Shown: positions 52,768 through 60,117 of the stretch, piece by piece
How the letters are laid out: each line of letters opens with the position of its first letter
How positions within the stretch are numbered: the first letter of the stretch is position 1
NCBI GenBank assembly: GCA_902805655.1
Contig: CADCTF010000086.1
Coordinates: forward strand, 1 to 60,117
DNA from: an uncultured Acidimicrobiales bacterium
GTDB lineage: Bacteria; Actinomycetota; Acidimicrobiia; Acidimicrobiales; CADCTF01
DNA: 60,117 nt
Reading direction: 5' to 3'
Notes under the pieces: generated by a model
Databases searched by the model: none
Seen by the model: the letters and a program-made list of their open reading frames with translations, nothing else
Told to the model about the DNA's origin: nothing
Program-made: the position numbers and the translations under genes

Positions 52768-52876
52768 TCGCTCTGCTCCATGCCGATCACTCGCTCTGCT
52801 CCATGCCGATCACTCGCTCTGCTCCATGCCGATCACTCGCTCTGCTCCATGCCGATCACTCGCTCTGCTCCATGGT
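52762..52876. repeat. 23-bp tandem repeat, five copies, from the clpS 3' end
   Basis: Five head-to-tail 23-bp units (52762, 52785, 52808, 52831, 52854); four are identical and the last matches 21 of 23. On the minus strand every unit contains ATGGAGCAGAGCGAGTGA, i.e. Met-Glu-Gln-Ser-Glu-stop, which is the end of clpS. TGA to the next ATG is five bases. The unit length is not a multiple of three. Confidence 0.97.
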
Positions 52877-53161
52877 CGCCCAGAGGCCGTGCTCGTGGAG
52901 CCGGTAGACGTCCATCTCGCACTGCTCGCGTGAGCCCGAGCTCACAACGGCCCGGCCCTTGTGGTGGACGTCGAGCATCAGCTTCGTGGCCTTGGCCCTG
53001 CTGTAGCCGAACAGCTTCTGCAGCACGAAGGTGACGTAGGCCATGAGGTTGATCGGGTCGTTCCAGACGAGGACGAGCCAGGGGCGCTCCTCCTGGGTCC
53101 AGGCCGCCGGAACGGTGTCCTCCACCTCCACGGGCGCCGCAGTGGGGGTTGCGGTGCTCAC
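52856..53161 (-). CDS. clpS: ClpS, N-end-rule adaptor of ClpAP/ClpCP
   Basis: A 101-residue Clp[27 protein letters not shown] with the substrate-pocket Asn-Asp, then [16 protein letters not shown] and [20 protein letters not shown]. It delivers substrates with destabilising N-termini to the Clp protease. The C-terminus ATMEQSE lies in the first unit of the tandem repeat. GTG 53161 is 12 bases after the ctaA stop, so it is likely in the ctaA transcript. Confidence 0.95.
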   Translation of the reverse strand: MSTATPTAAPVEVEDTVPAAWTQEERPWLVLVWNDPINLMAYVTFVLQKLFGYSRAKATKLMLDVHHKGRAVVSSGSREQCEMDVYRLHEHGLWATMEQSE

Positions 53162-53173
53162 CGGACGAGTCTC

Positions 53174-54106
53174 TCAGGCCGTCGTCATCGCTGTCGCGGC
53201 GCCCACGGCCGGCGCGGTCCCGGCGGATGCCACCCGCTGCGTGGTGCCGAGGTTCAGGCGCACGACACTGAGCCAGACGGCGACGGCGCCGGCGATGTGC
53301 ACGCCGACGAGCAGGGGAGGCACGCCCGTGAAGTACTGCGTGTAGCCCACCGCCGCTTGCGCCACGAGCACAGCGAGGAGCACCTCGGCGCGGCGCAGCA
53401 GGTAGCGGGGGGCGCCGGTCACCCGCAGCGAACGGATGGCGATGAGCGTCGAGCCGAGGAAGGCGATCACCGCGATGCCGTGCAACCGGGCCACGTCCTC
53501 CACGGCGAAGGGCAGTCGTTCGATGATCTCGCCGTCGTGGCTCCCCGAGTGCGGGCCCGAACCGGAGACGATCGTGCCGAGGACGATGACGATGCCGGCC
53601 GCCACCACCAGGCCGCGCAGGAGCCGGACCGTGCGGGGCTCGACAACCGGCTCGGGCACACCGTCGGGTTGTCCGGCTCGGTGGTGGAGCACGGCTGCGT
53701 TCAGCAGCAGCGCCATGGAGATGAGGAAGTGGCCGATCACGAGCGGCGGGTAGAGGTGCGAGAGGACCACCAAGCCGCCCCACACGATCTGGGCGAGCAC
53801 ACCGGCGACGAGTCCGAGCGAGAGCAAGGTCAGGTCCCGCCGGCGAGGGGTGCGGACGAGCGAGCCGAGGACGGCGAGGATGACGGCCACCGACACCACG
53901 CCCGTCACCATTCGGTTGACGAACTCGATCATCGCGTTGTACTCCAGCGGGGCGATGACCTGGCCCTCGGCGCAGGTCGGCCAGTCGGGACACCCGAGGC
54001 CGGACCCCGTCAGCCGGACGGCGGCGCCACTCACCACGATGAAGCAGAGGGCGATGAGGGCCACCAAGGTCACGCGTTGATACGTGGGGGGCGAGAGCCG
54101 AGGCAT
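53174..54106 (-). CDS. ctaA: Heme A synthase (COX15/CtaA)
   Basis: A 310-residue eight-helix protein converting haem O to haem A. Features: VVSGAAVRLTGSGLGCPDWPTC (with the loop Cys), EFVNRMVTGVVS with the first Glu, SHLYPPLVIGHFLISM, VARLHGIAVIAFLG and VGVHIAGAVAV with haem-binding His. TAGCAT ends ten bases before ATG 54106, so the leader is zero to four bases. Divergent to ctaB, which makes its haem O substrate. Confidence 0.93.
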   Translation of the reverse strand: MPRLSPPTYQRVTLVALIALCFIVVSGAAVRLTGSGLGCPDWPTCAEGQVIAPLEYNAMIEFVNRMVTGVVSVAVILAVLGSLVRTPRRRDLTLLSLGLVAGVLAQIVWGGLVVLSHLYPPLVIGHFLISMALLLNAAVLHHRAGQPDGVPEPVVEPRTVRLLRGLVVAAGIVIVLGTIVSGSGPHSGSHDGEIIERLPFAVEDVARLHGIAVIAFLGSTLIAIRSLRVTGAPRYLLRRAEVLLAVLVAQAAVGYTQYFTGVPPLLVGVHIAGAVAVWLSVVRLNLGTTQRVASAGTAPAVGAATAMTTA

Positions 54107-54209
54107 GGCGGGGTCGATGCTATGGGGCAGGCAGAACCGGCTCCCAACCAGGGACGGGCCGTCGACAGTTGGTACCCCCGAGGAGGCGACCCGTAGTGTC
54201 TGCGGGGCG

Positions 54210-55079
54210 ATGTCCCGCGTGAAGGCGTACGTGGCTCTCACCAAGCCGCGCATCATCGAACTCCTTCTCATCACCACCGTGCCCACCATGGTCGTGGCCC
54301 AGCGCGGCATGCCGCCCCTCAGCCTCATCCTCGCCACGCTGGTGGGCGGCACCTTGGCCGCCGGGGGCGCCAACGCCATCAACATGTACGTCGACCGCGA
54401 CATCGACAAGCTGATGAAGCGCACCGCCAAGCGGCCCCTCGTGACCGGGGAGGTCACACCTCGGGCGGCGCTGACCTTCGCCGTCATCCTCGAGGTCGTG
54501 GCCTTCGTCGAGCTCTGGGCGCTGGTCAACCTGCTGAGCGCGGTCCTGGCCGTCTCGGCGACCCTCTTCTACGTCTTCATCTACACCCTCTGGCTGAAGC
54601 GCACGTCGACCCACAACATCGTCATCGGGGGCGCCGCCGGCGCCGTACCGGTGCTGGTGGGCTGGTCAGCGGTCACCGGCTCGCTGGGCTTGGCGCCGCT
54701 GGTGCTCTTCGCGGTGATCTTCGTCTGGACACCTCCGCACTTCTGGGCTCTGGCCGTGAAGTACAAGGACGACTACTCGGCGGCCTCCGTGCCGATGCTC
54801 CCCTCGGTGGTGTCGCTGCCTGTGGTGGCTCGGCGCATCGTCGTCTACACGCTGACGCTCTGGGCGTGCTCGCTCGTGTTCGCACCCGTCGCCCGCATGG
54901 GCGTGATCTACATCGGCGCCGCGGTCATCCTCGGCGCGGTGTTCCTGCTCTACGCGCTGCGGCTGCAGCGGGACGGCACCCCTGAGCGGGCCATGAAGCT
55001 GTTCACCTACTCCATCTCCTACGTGACCTTGCTCTTCGGGGCCATGGCGCTCGATCAGCTGGTGGGCTCGGCCTCATGA
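54210..55079 (+). CDS. ctaB: Protoheme IX farnesyltransferase
   Basis: A 289-residue UbiA-family prenyltransferase making haem O. The motif NAINMYVDRDIDKLMKRTAKRP holds the Asp-rich prenyl-diphosphate site, and VWTPPHFWALAVKYKDDY is the CtaB signature. Nine helices. TAGTGT ends ten bases before ATG 54210, the same spacing as ctaA. The cox operon starts 103 bases downstream on the same strand; a CGACTCGG/CCGAGTCG inverted repeat (55083-55124) and a TAGGGT (55132-55137) lie in that gap. Confidence 0.96.
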   Translation: MSRVKAYVALTKPRIIELLLITTVPTMVVAQRGMPPLSLILATLVGGTLAAGGANAINMYVDRDIDKLMKRTAKRPLVTGEVTPRAALTFAVILEVVAFVELWALVNLLSAVLAVSATLFYVFIYTLWLKRTSTHNIVIGGAAGAVPVLVGWSAVTGSLGLAPLVLFAVIFVWTPPHFWALAVKYKDDYSAASVPMLPSVVSLPVVARRIVVYTLTLWACSLVFAPVARMGVIYIGAAVILGAVFLLYALRLQRDGTPERAMKLFTYSISYVTLLFGAMALDQLVGSAS

Positions 55080-55182
55080 GCCCGACTCGGTCGACGAAGT
55101 GCGTAGTTCGATCCGGCCGAGTCGTCGCCACTAGGGTTTCGCCGCCCGGAACCCGCTCAGAGCAGGCCGACCAGGAAGGCGC

Positions 55183-56784
55183 ATGACGATCACCGAGACC
55201 CGCCCAGGAGCGGTAAGCGCGGCCAGCATCGCCCAGCCGCAGGCAGCACGAGAGACAGTGTTCTCGACCGGCGACCACAAGCAGCTGGGTCGCTTGCTCT
55301 TGGTCGTGGGGCTGCTGTCCATCGCCGTCGGCTGCGTGCTCGCCGCGCTCTACCAGTCACCCGTCGGCGCCGAACGGGCAACCGCCTGGACCGACGGAGG
55401 GTCCTCGAGGATCTCCTCGGCCGCGGTCACCGCCACCTTCGTCATCGGGCTCCCGGCCGTGTGGCTGGGGCTGCTGGCCGTCGTGGTGCCGCTGCAGCTC
55501 GGAGCCACCCGCGCGTCGCTGCCCCGCCTGCAGGCCACCGCCGTCTGGGGCTTCATCACCGGGGCGCTGGTCGTGGCCGCCGCCTACGTGTTCGACCGGC
55601 CGATCGGCCCGCACCTCGGGTCGAGCCTTCCCCTCGTCACCGGCGAGGGCGAGCGGGCCAACGACGTGACGCTGCTCCTGCTGGCGGGCCTCATGCTCAT
55701 CACCATCTCCACCGCGCTGGCTGCGGTGAGCCTGCTCGTCACCGTGCTGACCCAGCGCGCCGAAGGCATGACGCTGCTGCGCATGCCGGTGCTGTCCTGG
55801 ACCGCGCTGGCCGGCAGCACCGTCCTGCTCCTCTCGGCCGGCGCCTTCTTCAGTGGCCTCTTCCTGACCTACCTCGATCGGCGCTACGGCGGAGAGCTCT
55901 TCGGGCAGCGGGGAGGCTTCCGCGTCTGGCAGCACCAGATGTGGCAGCTCGGGCGCCCGGAGGCGTTCCTCTACGCCGCCCTCGGCATCGGGGCGTTCTG
56001 CGACGTGGTGGCCACCCACTCCCGGCGTCCGCTCGTCGCCTTCCCGGTGGCCCGGGGGCTGGCCATCGCCACCGTCTTCGCCACGCTCCTCGCGTGGGCC
56101 GCGAACACAAGTGCCCTGTCGAGCCCGGTGGCTCCTCTCGGTACCCCGGCGCAGGGGCTCATCGCCATCCCGGCCGGGCTCACCGTCCTGGTGTGGCTGG
56201 CGAGCCTGCGTCGTGGCGTGAAGCTCCACCCGAGCCTCCTCTTCGCCGCCGGGTTCATCCTGTTGCTCGCCCTGCCCGGCCTCGTCGCCGGGGCGGCCGC
56301 CCTGGTCGGCGTCGAGGGTGAGGGTGCCGAGTCGATGCGCAACGGTCAGATCACCGTGCTGATGCTCGGGGCGCCGCTCCTGGCGGCCGCCGGGGCGCTC
56401 GCACACTGGACGCCGAAGGTGTGGGGCGGGCGCACCAGCCCGGTCAGCCTTCTCCAGCTCCTGCTCCTTCTCGGAGGCATCGTGCTGCTCGCCGCCCCGG
56501 CCTATGCCATCGGGTTCGGGATGGACGACGACATCGCCATTGCCGGATCGCTCGGAGCACTGCTCGTGGCCGCCGGCGTGGCCGCCTCCCTGCTGCCGGC
56601 TCTCGGCGCTCGCAAGGCCGGTGCCGGGCGCTCCGATGACGACGACCAAGGCGAGTACCGCGGGTTGACGCTCGAATGGGCCACGCCCACCCCTCCGCCC
56701 GCGCACAACTTCGACGTGATCCCCCCGATCCGGTCGGCCCATCCTCTGCACGACGAGCGGAACACCCAAGGAGTGCCTGCCTGA
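55183..56784 (+). CDS. Degenerate cytochrome c oxidase subunit I-like protein (no metal ligands)
   Basis: A 533-residue twelve-helix protein that aligns with CtaD throughout: TGDHKQLG at 29-36 for TVDHKRIG, VPLQLGATRASLPRLQA at 102-118, LLRMPVLSW, VWQHQMWQLGRPEAF at 248-262 for the WQHLFWFFGHPEVY motif, and the tail TLEWATPTPPPAHNF. All metal-binding histidines are gone: no His in the helix II position (about 80-84), R258 replaces the CuB His, F262 the cross-linked Tyr, AAN (306-308) replaces the HH pair, and the helix X His pair is absent. It cannot bind haem a/a3 or CuB as known. It heads the operon containing coxIII, subunit IV-like, TlpA-like, coxII and the real coxI. AGGAAGG precedes the ATG. 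Confidence 0.85.
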   Translation: MTITETRPGAVSAASIAQPQAARETVFSTGDHKQLGRLLLVVGLLSIAVGCVLAALYQSPVGAERATAWTDGGSSRISSAAVTATFVIGLPAVWLGLLAVVVPLQLGATRASLPRLQATAVWGFITGALVVAAAYVFDRPIGPHLGSSLPLVTGEGERANDVTLLLLAGLMLITISTALAAVSLLVTVLTQRAEGMTLLRMPVLSWTALAGSTVLLLSAGAFFSGLFLTYLDRRYGGELFGQRGGFRVWQHQMWQLGRPEAFLYAALGIGAFCDVVATHSRRPLVAFPVARGLAIATVFATLLAWAANTSALSSPVAPLGTPAQGLIAIPAGLTVLVWLASLRRGVKLHPSLLFAAGFILLLALPGLVAGAAALVGVEGEGAESMRNGQITVLMLGAPLLAAAGALAHWTPKVWGGRTSPVSLLQLLLLLGGIVLLAAPAYAIGFGMDDDIAIAGSLGALLVAAGVAASLLPALGARKAGAGRSDDDDQGEYRGLTLEWATPTPPPAHNFDVIPPIRSAHPLHDERNTQGVPA

Positions 56785-57374
56785 TGGCCGTACCCCTCGC
56801 CCTCCCGTCCGCAGGCGGCACTGCGCCGGCCGACCGCAGAAGCGCCTTTCCGCTGGCCGTGGTCGCCATCGGGCTGGCCCTGACGACGTTGACCGCCGGG
56901 CTGGTGGCTGCCTACCTGACGCTCCGGTCAGGCGCCGCCGAGTGGCCGCCCGAAGACGCCAGCCGTGACACGTACACCGCCGTCACCCTGGCCGTCACGA
57001 TGATCCTCGGCATGGTGACGATCGAGTGGGCGGCCTTCTCGATCCGGCGTCGCGAGCGCGGTCAGAGCCTGGCCGCCATGGCCATCACCCTCGGCTTCGC
57101 CATCGCCTTCATCAACGGGCTGTACTACCTCATCACCCAGATCGAGGCCGGGGTCGGTGACTCCGCCTACTTCACCGTCGTTCACGCCCTCCTGGTCGTC
57201 CCGTTCCTCGCCGGCCTCCTGGCGCTGATCTTCGTGTTGGTCACCCTCGTGCGCAACGCCGGACATCAGCTGTCGGAGGCCAACTACTGGTTGATGCGGG
57301 GCACGGCCAACTTCTGGCACATCGCGGCCGTCATGTACATCGCGGCCTACTACACGATCTTCATCACGAAGTAG
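56784..57374 (+). CDS. ctaE: Cytochrome c oxidase subunit III-like
   Basis: A 196-residue five-helix subunit III: LTAGLVAAYLTLRSG, LGMVTIEWAAFSIRRRERG and the closing GTANFWHIAAVMYIAAYY with the conserved Trp-His. Length fits the short actinobacterial type. ATG 56784 overlaps the stop of the degenerate subunit I (TGATG), so the two are tightly coupled, suggesting that the pseudo-subunit is made in step with the oxidase. Confidence 0.88.
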   Translation: MAVPLALPSAGGTAPADRRSAFPLAVVAIGLALTTLTAGLVAAYLTLRSGAAEWPPEDASRDTYTAVTLAVTMILGMVTIEWAAFSIRRRERGQSLAAMAITLGFAIAFINGLYYLITQIEAGVGDSAYFTVVHALLVVPFLAGLLALIFVLVTLVRNAGHQLSEANYWLMRGTANFWHIAAVMYIAAYYTIFITK

Positions 57375-57383
57375 GAGCCGAAC

Positions 57384-58124
57384 TTGTTCAGTGCCGCCTC
57401 CAAGCTCTGGTTCACGGTCGGCTTCCTGGCCGTCGTCGCTGCTGCTGCTGTCGTCGCCTTCACCGGCGACCGCAGCGCCTTCATGCTCCTCCTGGCGTCC
57501 GGCTTGGCCGTCGCCGCCCTCGGCGGGCTCGCCTTCGCCTACATGCGCCCCGATCCCCACGAGGCGCTCGACCTCGACGCTCCTCTCGGGGAGTCCCGGC
57601 CGGCCGACACGACAGACCTCCCGCACCCCTCGCCCTGGCCGATGCTCCTCGCCCTTGCGCTCGGTGTCGTGGCCATCGGAGCCGCCCTGGACAAGAGCCT
57701 GCTGCTCCTCGGGGGCGTGCTGGCCCTGGCCGCCGGCTTCGTCTGGCTGTCCCAGGCGTGGCGCGAGCACCCGTCCTGGACGCCGGCGATGACCGATCGC
57801 ATCAACAACCGCTTCGTCGTGCCGATCGGACTGCCGGGCACGATCCTCGTGCTCGGCGGCATCGGCGTGTACAGCTTCTCGCGGATCTTGTTGGCGCTGG
57901 CCGGTGACGGCGCCGTCCTCGTGGCGGGCGTCACGGCCCTCGTGCTCCTGGTCGCCTTCGCCGTGATCGCCAGCAAGCCCAACGCCGGGCGCCGGGCACT
58001 CGGCGCCCTGGCCGCCGGCGCGGCCATCCTCCTGGTCGGCTCGGGCATCGCATCGGCCATGAACACGCCGGAGCATCACGACGAAGCACCGCACTCCGAG
58101 ACCGACGCCGGCGACCACGGGTAG
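57384..58124 (+). CDS. Membrane protein, possible cytochrome oxidase subunit IV-like
   Basis: A 246-residue protein with about seven hydrophobic segments and a hydrophilic middle (YMRPDPHEALDLD, ESRPADTTDL). Its place between subunit III and the TlpA-like gene and its overall look fit the poorly conserved actinobacterial subunit IV or an assembly factor. The C-terminus is His/Asp-rich (TPEHHDEAPHSETDAGDHG), possibly metal binding. TTG 57384 with AGGAG upstream is the start; no ATG/GTG is better placed. Confidence 0.6.
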   Translation: MFSAASKLWFTVGFLAVVAAAAVVAFTGDRSAFMLLLASGLAVAALGGLAFAYMRPDPHEALDLDAPLGESRPADTTDLPHPSPWPMLLALALGVVAIGAALDKSLLLLGGVLALAAGFVWLSQAWREHPSWTPAMTDRINNRFVVPIGLPGTILVLGGIGVYSFSRILLALAGDGAVLVAGVTALVLLVAFAVIASKPNAGRRALGALAAGAAILLVGSGIASAMNTPEHHDEAPHSETDAGDHG

Positions 58125-58142
58125 CTGATCGCGCTGCAGCAG

Positions 58143-58715
58143 GTGGCCGACCGTCCGCTCGTCGCTCGCCGGAAGCCGGCGGGGGCGCGACTCGCAGGCG
58201 TTGCCTTCCTCGCGACGGTGCTGTTGCTCGGCGTGGCGGGCTACCTCATGGCTGACAGTGGTGACCGAACTCGGACGGCCGAGCCGCCCGGTCCCCGGGT
58301 CGCTCCCGCGTTCGGGCTCGAGGACGTCCGTGGCAACGGGATGGCCACCTTCACCCCCGGAGCGCCGACGGTGATCAACTTCTTCGCCAGCTGGTGCGGA
58401 CCCTGCAAAGAGGAGATGCCCGCCCTGCAGGCGGCCGCCCAGCGATCGGCCGGGCAGGTGGCGTTCGTCGGCGTGGGCCATCAGGACTCCCGCACCCGGG
58501 GCGTGGACATGCTCGAGGAGACGGGCGTCACCTACCCGGCGGCCTACGATCCGCAAGGCTCCGTGGCGGCCGCCTACGGCCTCCGCCGAGGCCTCCCGGC
58601 GACGGTGTTCGTGGCGGCCGACGGCACCATCCGGGAGACGGTGCTCGGTCCCCTCGACCTCGACGAGCTGAACGCCAAGATCCAGCACCTGCTCACTTTG
58701 CGGTCCGACCAATGA
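58143..58715 (+). CDS. Membrane-anchored TlpA/ResA-type thioredoxin
   Basis: A 190-residue protein with an N-terminal anchor (residues 19-37) and a thioredoxin fold with INFFASWCGPCKEEMPAL, HQDSRTRGVD and GLPATVFVAADG. It acts outside the membrane; in this operon it most likely reduces cysteines of the subunit II CuA site or of the c-type haem motif before cofactor insertion. No Sco protein is seen in this window. GTG 58143 start; it ends 18 bases before coxII. Confidence 0.87.
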   Translation: MADRPLVARRKPAGARLAGVAFLATVLLLGVAGYLMADSGDRTRTAEPPGPRVAPAFGLEDVRGNGMATFTPGAPTVINFFASWCGPCKEEMPALQAAAQRSAGQVAFVGVGHQDSRTRGVDMLEETGVTYPAAYDPQGSVAAAYGLRRGLPATVFVAADGTIRETVLGPLDLDELNAKIQHLLTLRSDQ

Positions 58716-58733
58716 TGCGAAAGAGTTCCTTCC

Positions 58734-59771
58734 ATGCCTAGCCGCACTCGGCGGATGTTCGTTCCGGCCGTCGCCACACTGGGGCTCCTCGGCTCCGCGT
58801 GTGGCACCCAGGAGCTGCCCCAGAACGCACTCGACCCGCAAGGGCCGGTGGCCCGACAGCTCGACAACCTGTGGGACCCCGTCTTCCTGGTGGCCGTGGT
58901 GGTCTTCTTCCTCGTGCAGGGCCTGGTGCTCTACTGCTTGTTCAAGTTCCGGGCCAAGTCCGACGAGGATGCGCCGGTGCAGGTGCACGGCAACGCCAAG
59001 CTCGAGCTCGGCTGGACCGTCGCCCCGGCCATGATCCTGGCCTTCATCGGGTTCTTCACCGTGGCCACCGTCTTCGACATCAACCGTCGCGCCGAGGGTG
59101 AAGAGGTCGTGCAGGTCAACGTGATCGGCCACCAGTGGTGGTGGGAGTACGACTACACCGACGAAGGCATCAAGACGGCGAACGAGCTGCACATCCCGGC
59201 CGGCGAGCCGGTGCAGATCGCGCTCAACGCCGAGGACGTCATGCACAACTTCTGGCCGCCCAAGCTGGCCGGCAAGGTCTACGCCATCCCCGGGCGCACC
59301 AACTACATGCAGATCGAGGCGGACGTGCCGGGCGAGTACGCCGGGCAGTGCGCCGAGTACTGCGGTCTGTCCCATGCGAACATGCGCCTGAAGGTCATCG
59401 CCCACGAGCGGGCCGACTACGACCGCTGGGTCGCCGACCAGAAGCGGCCCGCAGCCACGCCTGCGGCGTCGGATGCGAACGCCGTCGCCGGCGCCGGGCT
59501 CTTCGGCGGCCAGTGCACTCGGTGCCACGTCATCGAGGGCGTCCAGGGGGGCGAGATCGAGCAGCCCGCTCCGAACCTCACCCACCTGGCTTCCCGCACG
59601 TGCTTCGCCGGTTGCATGTTCGAGATGAACGACTCCAACCTGCGACGCTGGCTCCGCAACCCACCGGCCGAGAAGCCCATGAACCCGGACAACAACCAGG
59701 GCATGCCCAACCTGGGCCTCACCGAAGAACAGATCACCCAGCTGATCGCCTACCTGAACACGCTCAAGTGA
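58734..59771 (+). CDS. ctaC: Cytochrome c oxidase subunit II fused to cytochrome c (caa3 type)
   Basis: A 345-residue subunit II. A lipobox (LLGSAC, C23) marks a lipoprotein start, two membrane helices follow (about 48-68 and 95-115), then the CuA domain with IGHQWWWEYDY and CAEYCGLSHANM. The C-terminal 85 residues are a c-type cytochrome with CTRCH near 260-264 and a Met ligand in NNQGMPNLG. The fusion makes this a caa3-type oxidase that receives electrons directly on its own haem c. The motif TCFAGCMFEMN adds two extra cysteines in the cytochrome part. ATG 58734. Confidence 0.97.
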   Translation: MPSRTRRMFVPAVATLGLLGSACGTQELPQNALDPQGPVARQLDNLWDPVFLVAVVVFFLVQGLVLYCLFKFRAKSDEDAPVQVHGNAKLELGWTVAPAMILAFIGFFTVATVFDINRRAEGEEVVQVNVIGHQWWWEYDYTDEGIKTANELHIPAGEPVQIALNAEDVMHNFWPPKLAGKVYAIPGRTNYMQIEADVPGEYAGQCAEYCGLSHANMRLKVIAHERADYDRWVADQKRPAATPAASDANAVAGAGLFGGQCTRCHVIEGVQGGEIEQPAPNLTHLASRTCFAGCMFEMNDSNLRRWLRNPPAEKPMNPDNNQGMPNLGLTEEQITQLIAYLNTLK

Positions 59772-59820
59772 ACCCGTCCACGGTGCACCTCTTCCACGCC
59801 ATGCCTTCCGAGGAGAGCTG

Positions 59821-60117
59821 ATGGCCATCGTCGCCACGCCACCCCCCACGAGCCCGGGTCCGTCGCCCACGCTCCAGCACCCCGAGTCGGTGCCCCTGCT
59901 GCGGCGTCCCCGCGGCGAGAAGGGCTTCTGGAGCTGGATCAGCACCGTCGACCACAAGCGGATCGGCATCCTGTACGGGGTCACGGCCTTCCTGTTCTTC
60001 CTGGTCGGCGGAATCGAGGCCCTGCTCATCCGGGCCCAGCTGGCCCAGCCCAACGGCACGCTGCTCTCGGCCGAGACGTACAACCAGATCTTCACGATGC
60101 ACGGCACGACGATGGTG
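59821..60117 (+). CDS. ctaD: Cytochrome c oxidase subunit I, N-terminal part (cut by window end)
   Basis: 99 codons are visible. STVDHKRIGILY opens the first helix and FTMHGTTMV carries the helix II haem ligand H94, so this is the true catalytic subunit, in contrast to the pseudo-subunit at the head of the operon. A Pro-rich leader of 35 residues precedes the conserved part. GAGGAGAG precedes the ATG. Confidence 0.97.
   Translation, partial: MAIVATPPPTSPGPSPTLQHPESVPLLRRPRGEKGFWSWISTVDHKRIGILYGVTAFLFFLVGGIEALLIRAQLAQPNGTLLSAETYNQIFTMHGTTMV

Noticed and set aside
52762-52876. CRISPR array
   Set aside because: Units are contiguous without spacers and derive from the clpS coding end.
56928-60107. 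A 1059-codon open frame on the minus strand across the cox genes
   Set aside because: It is antisense to clearly conserved oxidase genes and has the His/Asp/Gly/Arg-rich composition of a GC-driven shadow; no family motif.

Overview
The window is about 70% G+C and reads as a chromosomal segment of an aerobic actinomycete. The gene set is actinobacterial: Lsr2 and BldC regulators, the dnaK-grpE-dnaJ-hspR order with HAIR operators, clpS next to a DUF2017 gene, a two-domain uroporphyrinogen synthase/winged-helix protein, a GT4-type glycogen synthase and a caa3-type oxidase. Many starts are leaderless (a TAnnnT element 6-7 bases before GTG/ATG). The overall flavour suggests class Acidimicrobiia, but that placement is inference. 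I found no insertion sequences, prophage or CRISPR; this is core genome with a few unusual local events.

Layout: 1-2.6 kb, a hemerythrin gene divergent from two flavin split-barrel genes, one fused to GAF and winged-helix-like parts. 2.7-7.4 kb, tRNA-Gly, dcd, a membrane protein, an APH-like kinase, a beta-carbonic anhydrase, a nitrilase-family hydrolase and a double GNAT. 7.7-11.5 kb, a VOC protein, a membrane heterodisulfide-reductase-like Fe-S protein, a cyclic-nucleotide-binding protein and a small winged-helix protein. 11.5-18.4 kb, amt-glnK, gpmA, an ABC exporter, a histidine phosphatase and an MFS carrier. 18.5-25.2 kb, the HspR heat-shock regulon (dnaK, grpE, dnaJ, hspR, clpB). 25.2-29.0 kb, a nitrite assimilation locus (HemD-winged helix, nitrite/sulfite reductase, FNT channel). 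29.0-30.8 kb, a membrane-anchored metalloprotease-like protein, a membrane-gene remnant and a small membrane protein. 30.9-43.7 kb, purine synthesis (purA, D, E, B, C, S, Q, L, F, M) with pyrE, interrupted by lsr2 and a PHP phosphoesterase on the other strand. 43.9-47.5 kb, bldC, an ACT-malic enzyme, tRNA-Phe, tRNA-Asp, two DUF2382 stress-type genes and tRNA-Glu. 47.6-52.8 kb, a peptidase-S51/CysS-tail fusion, an alpha/beta hydrolase, glgC, glgA and DUF2017. 52.8-60.1 kb, clpS, ctaA, ctaB and a cytochrome oxidase operon running off the end.

The observations I would look at first are: (1) a five-copy 23-bp tandem repeat made from the 3' end of clpS, which puts a chain of five-codon mini-ORFs (ATGGAGCAGAGCGAGTGA) between clpS and DUF2017; (2) a full-length cytochrome oxidase subunit I paralogue in the cox operon that has lost every metal-ligand histidine; (3) two 23-bp divergent intergenic regions in which the two -10 elements share the same TA (AnnnTAnnnT) and both genes appear leaderless; (4) a cyanophycinase-like/CysS C-terminal fusion; (5) an identical 14-bp element at the starts of the two nitrite-locus transcripts.
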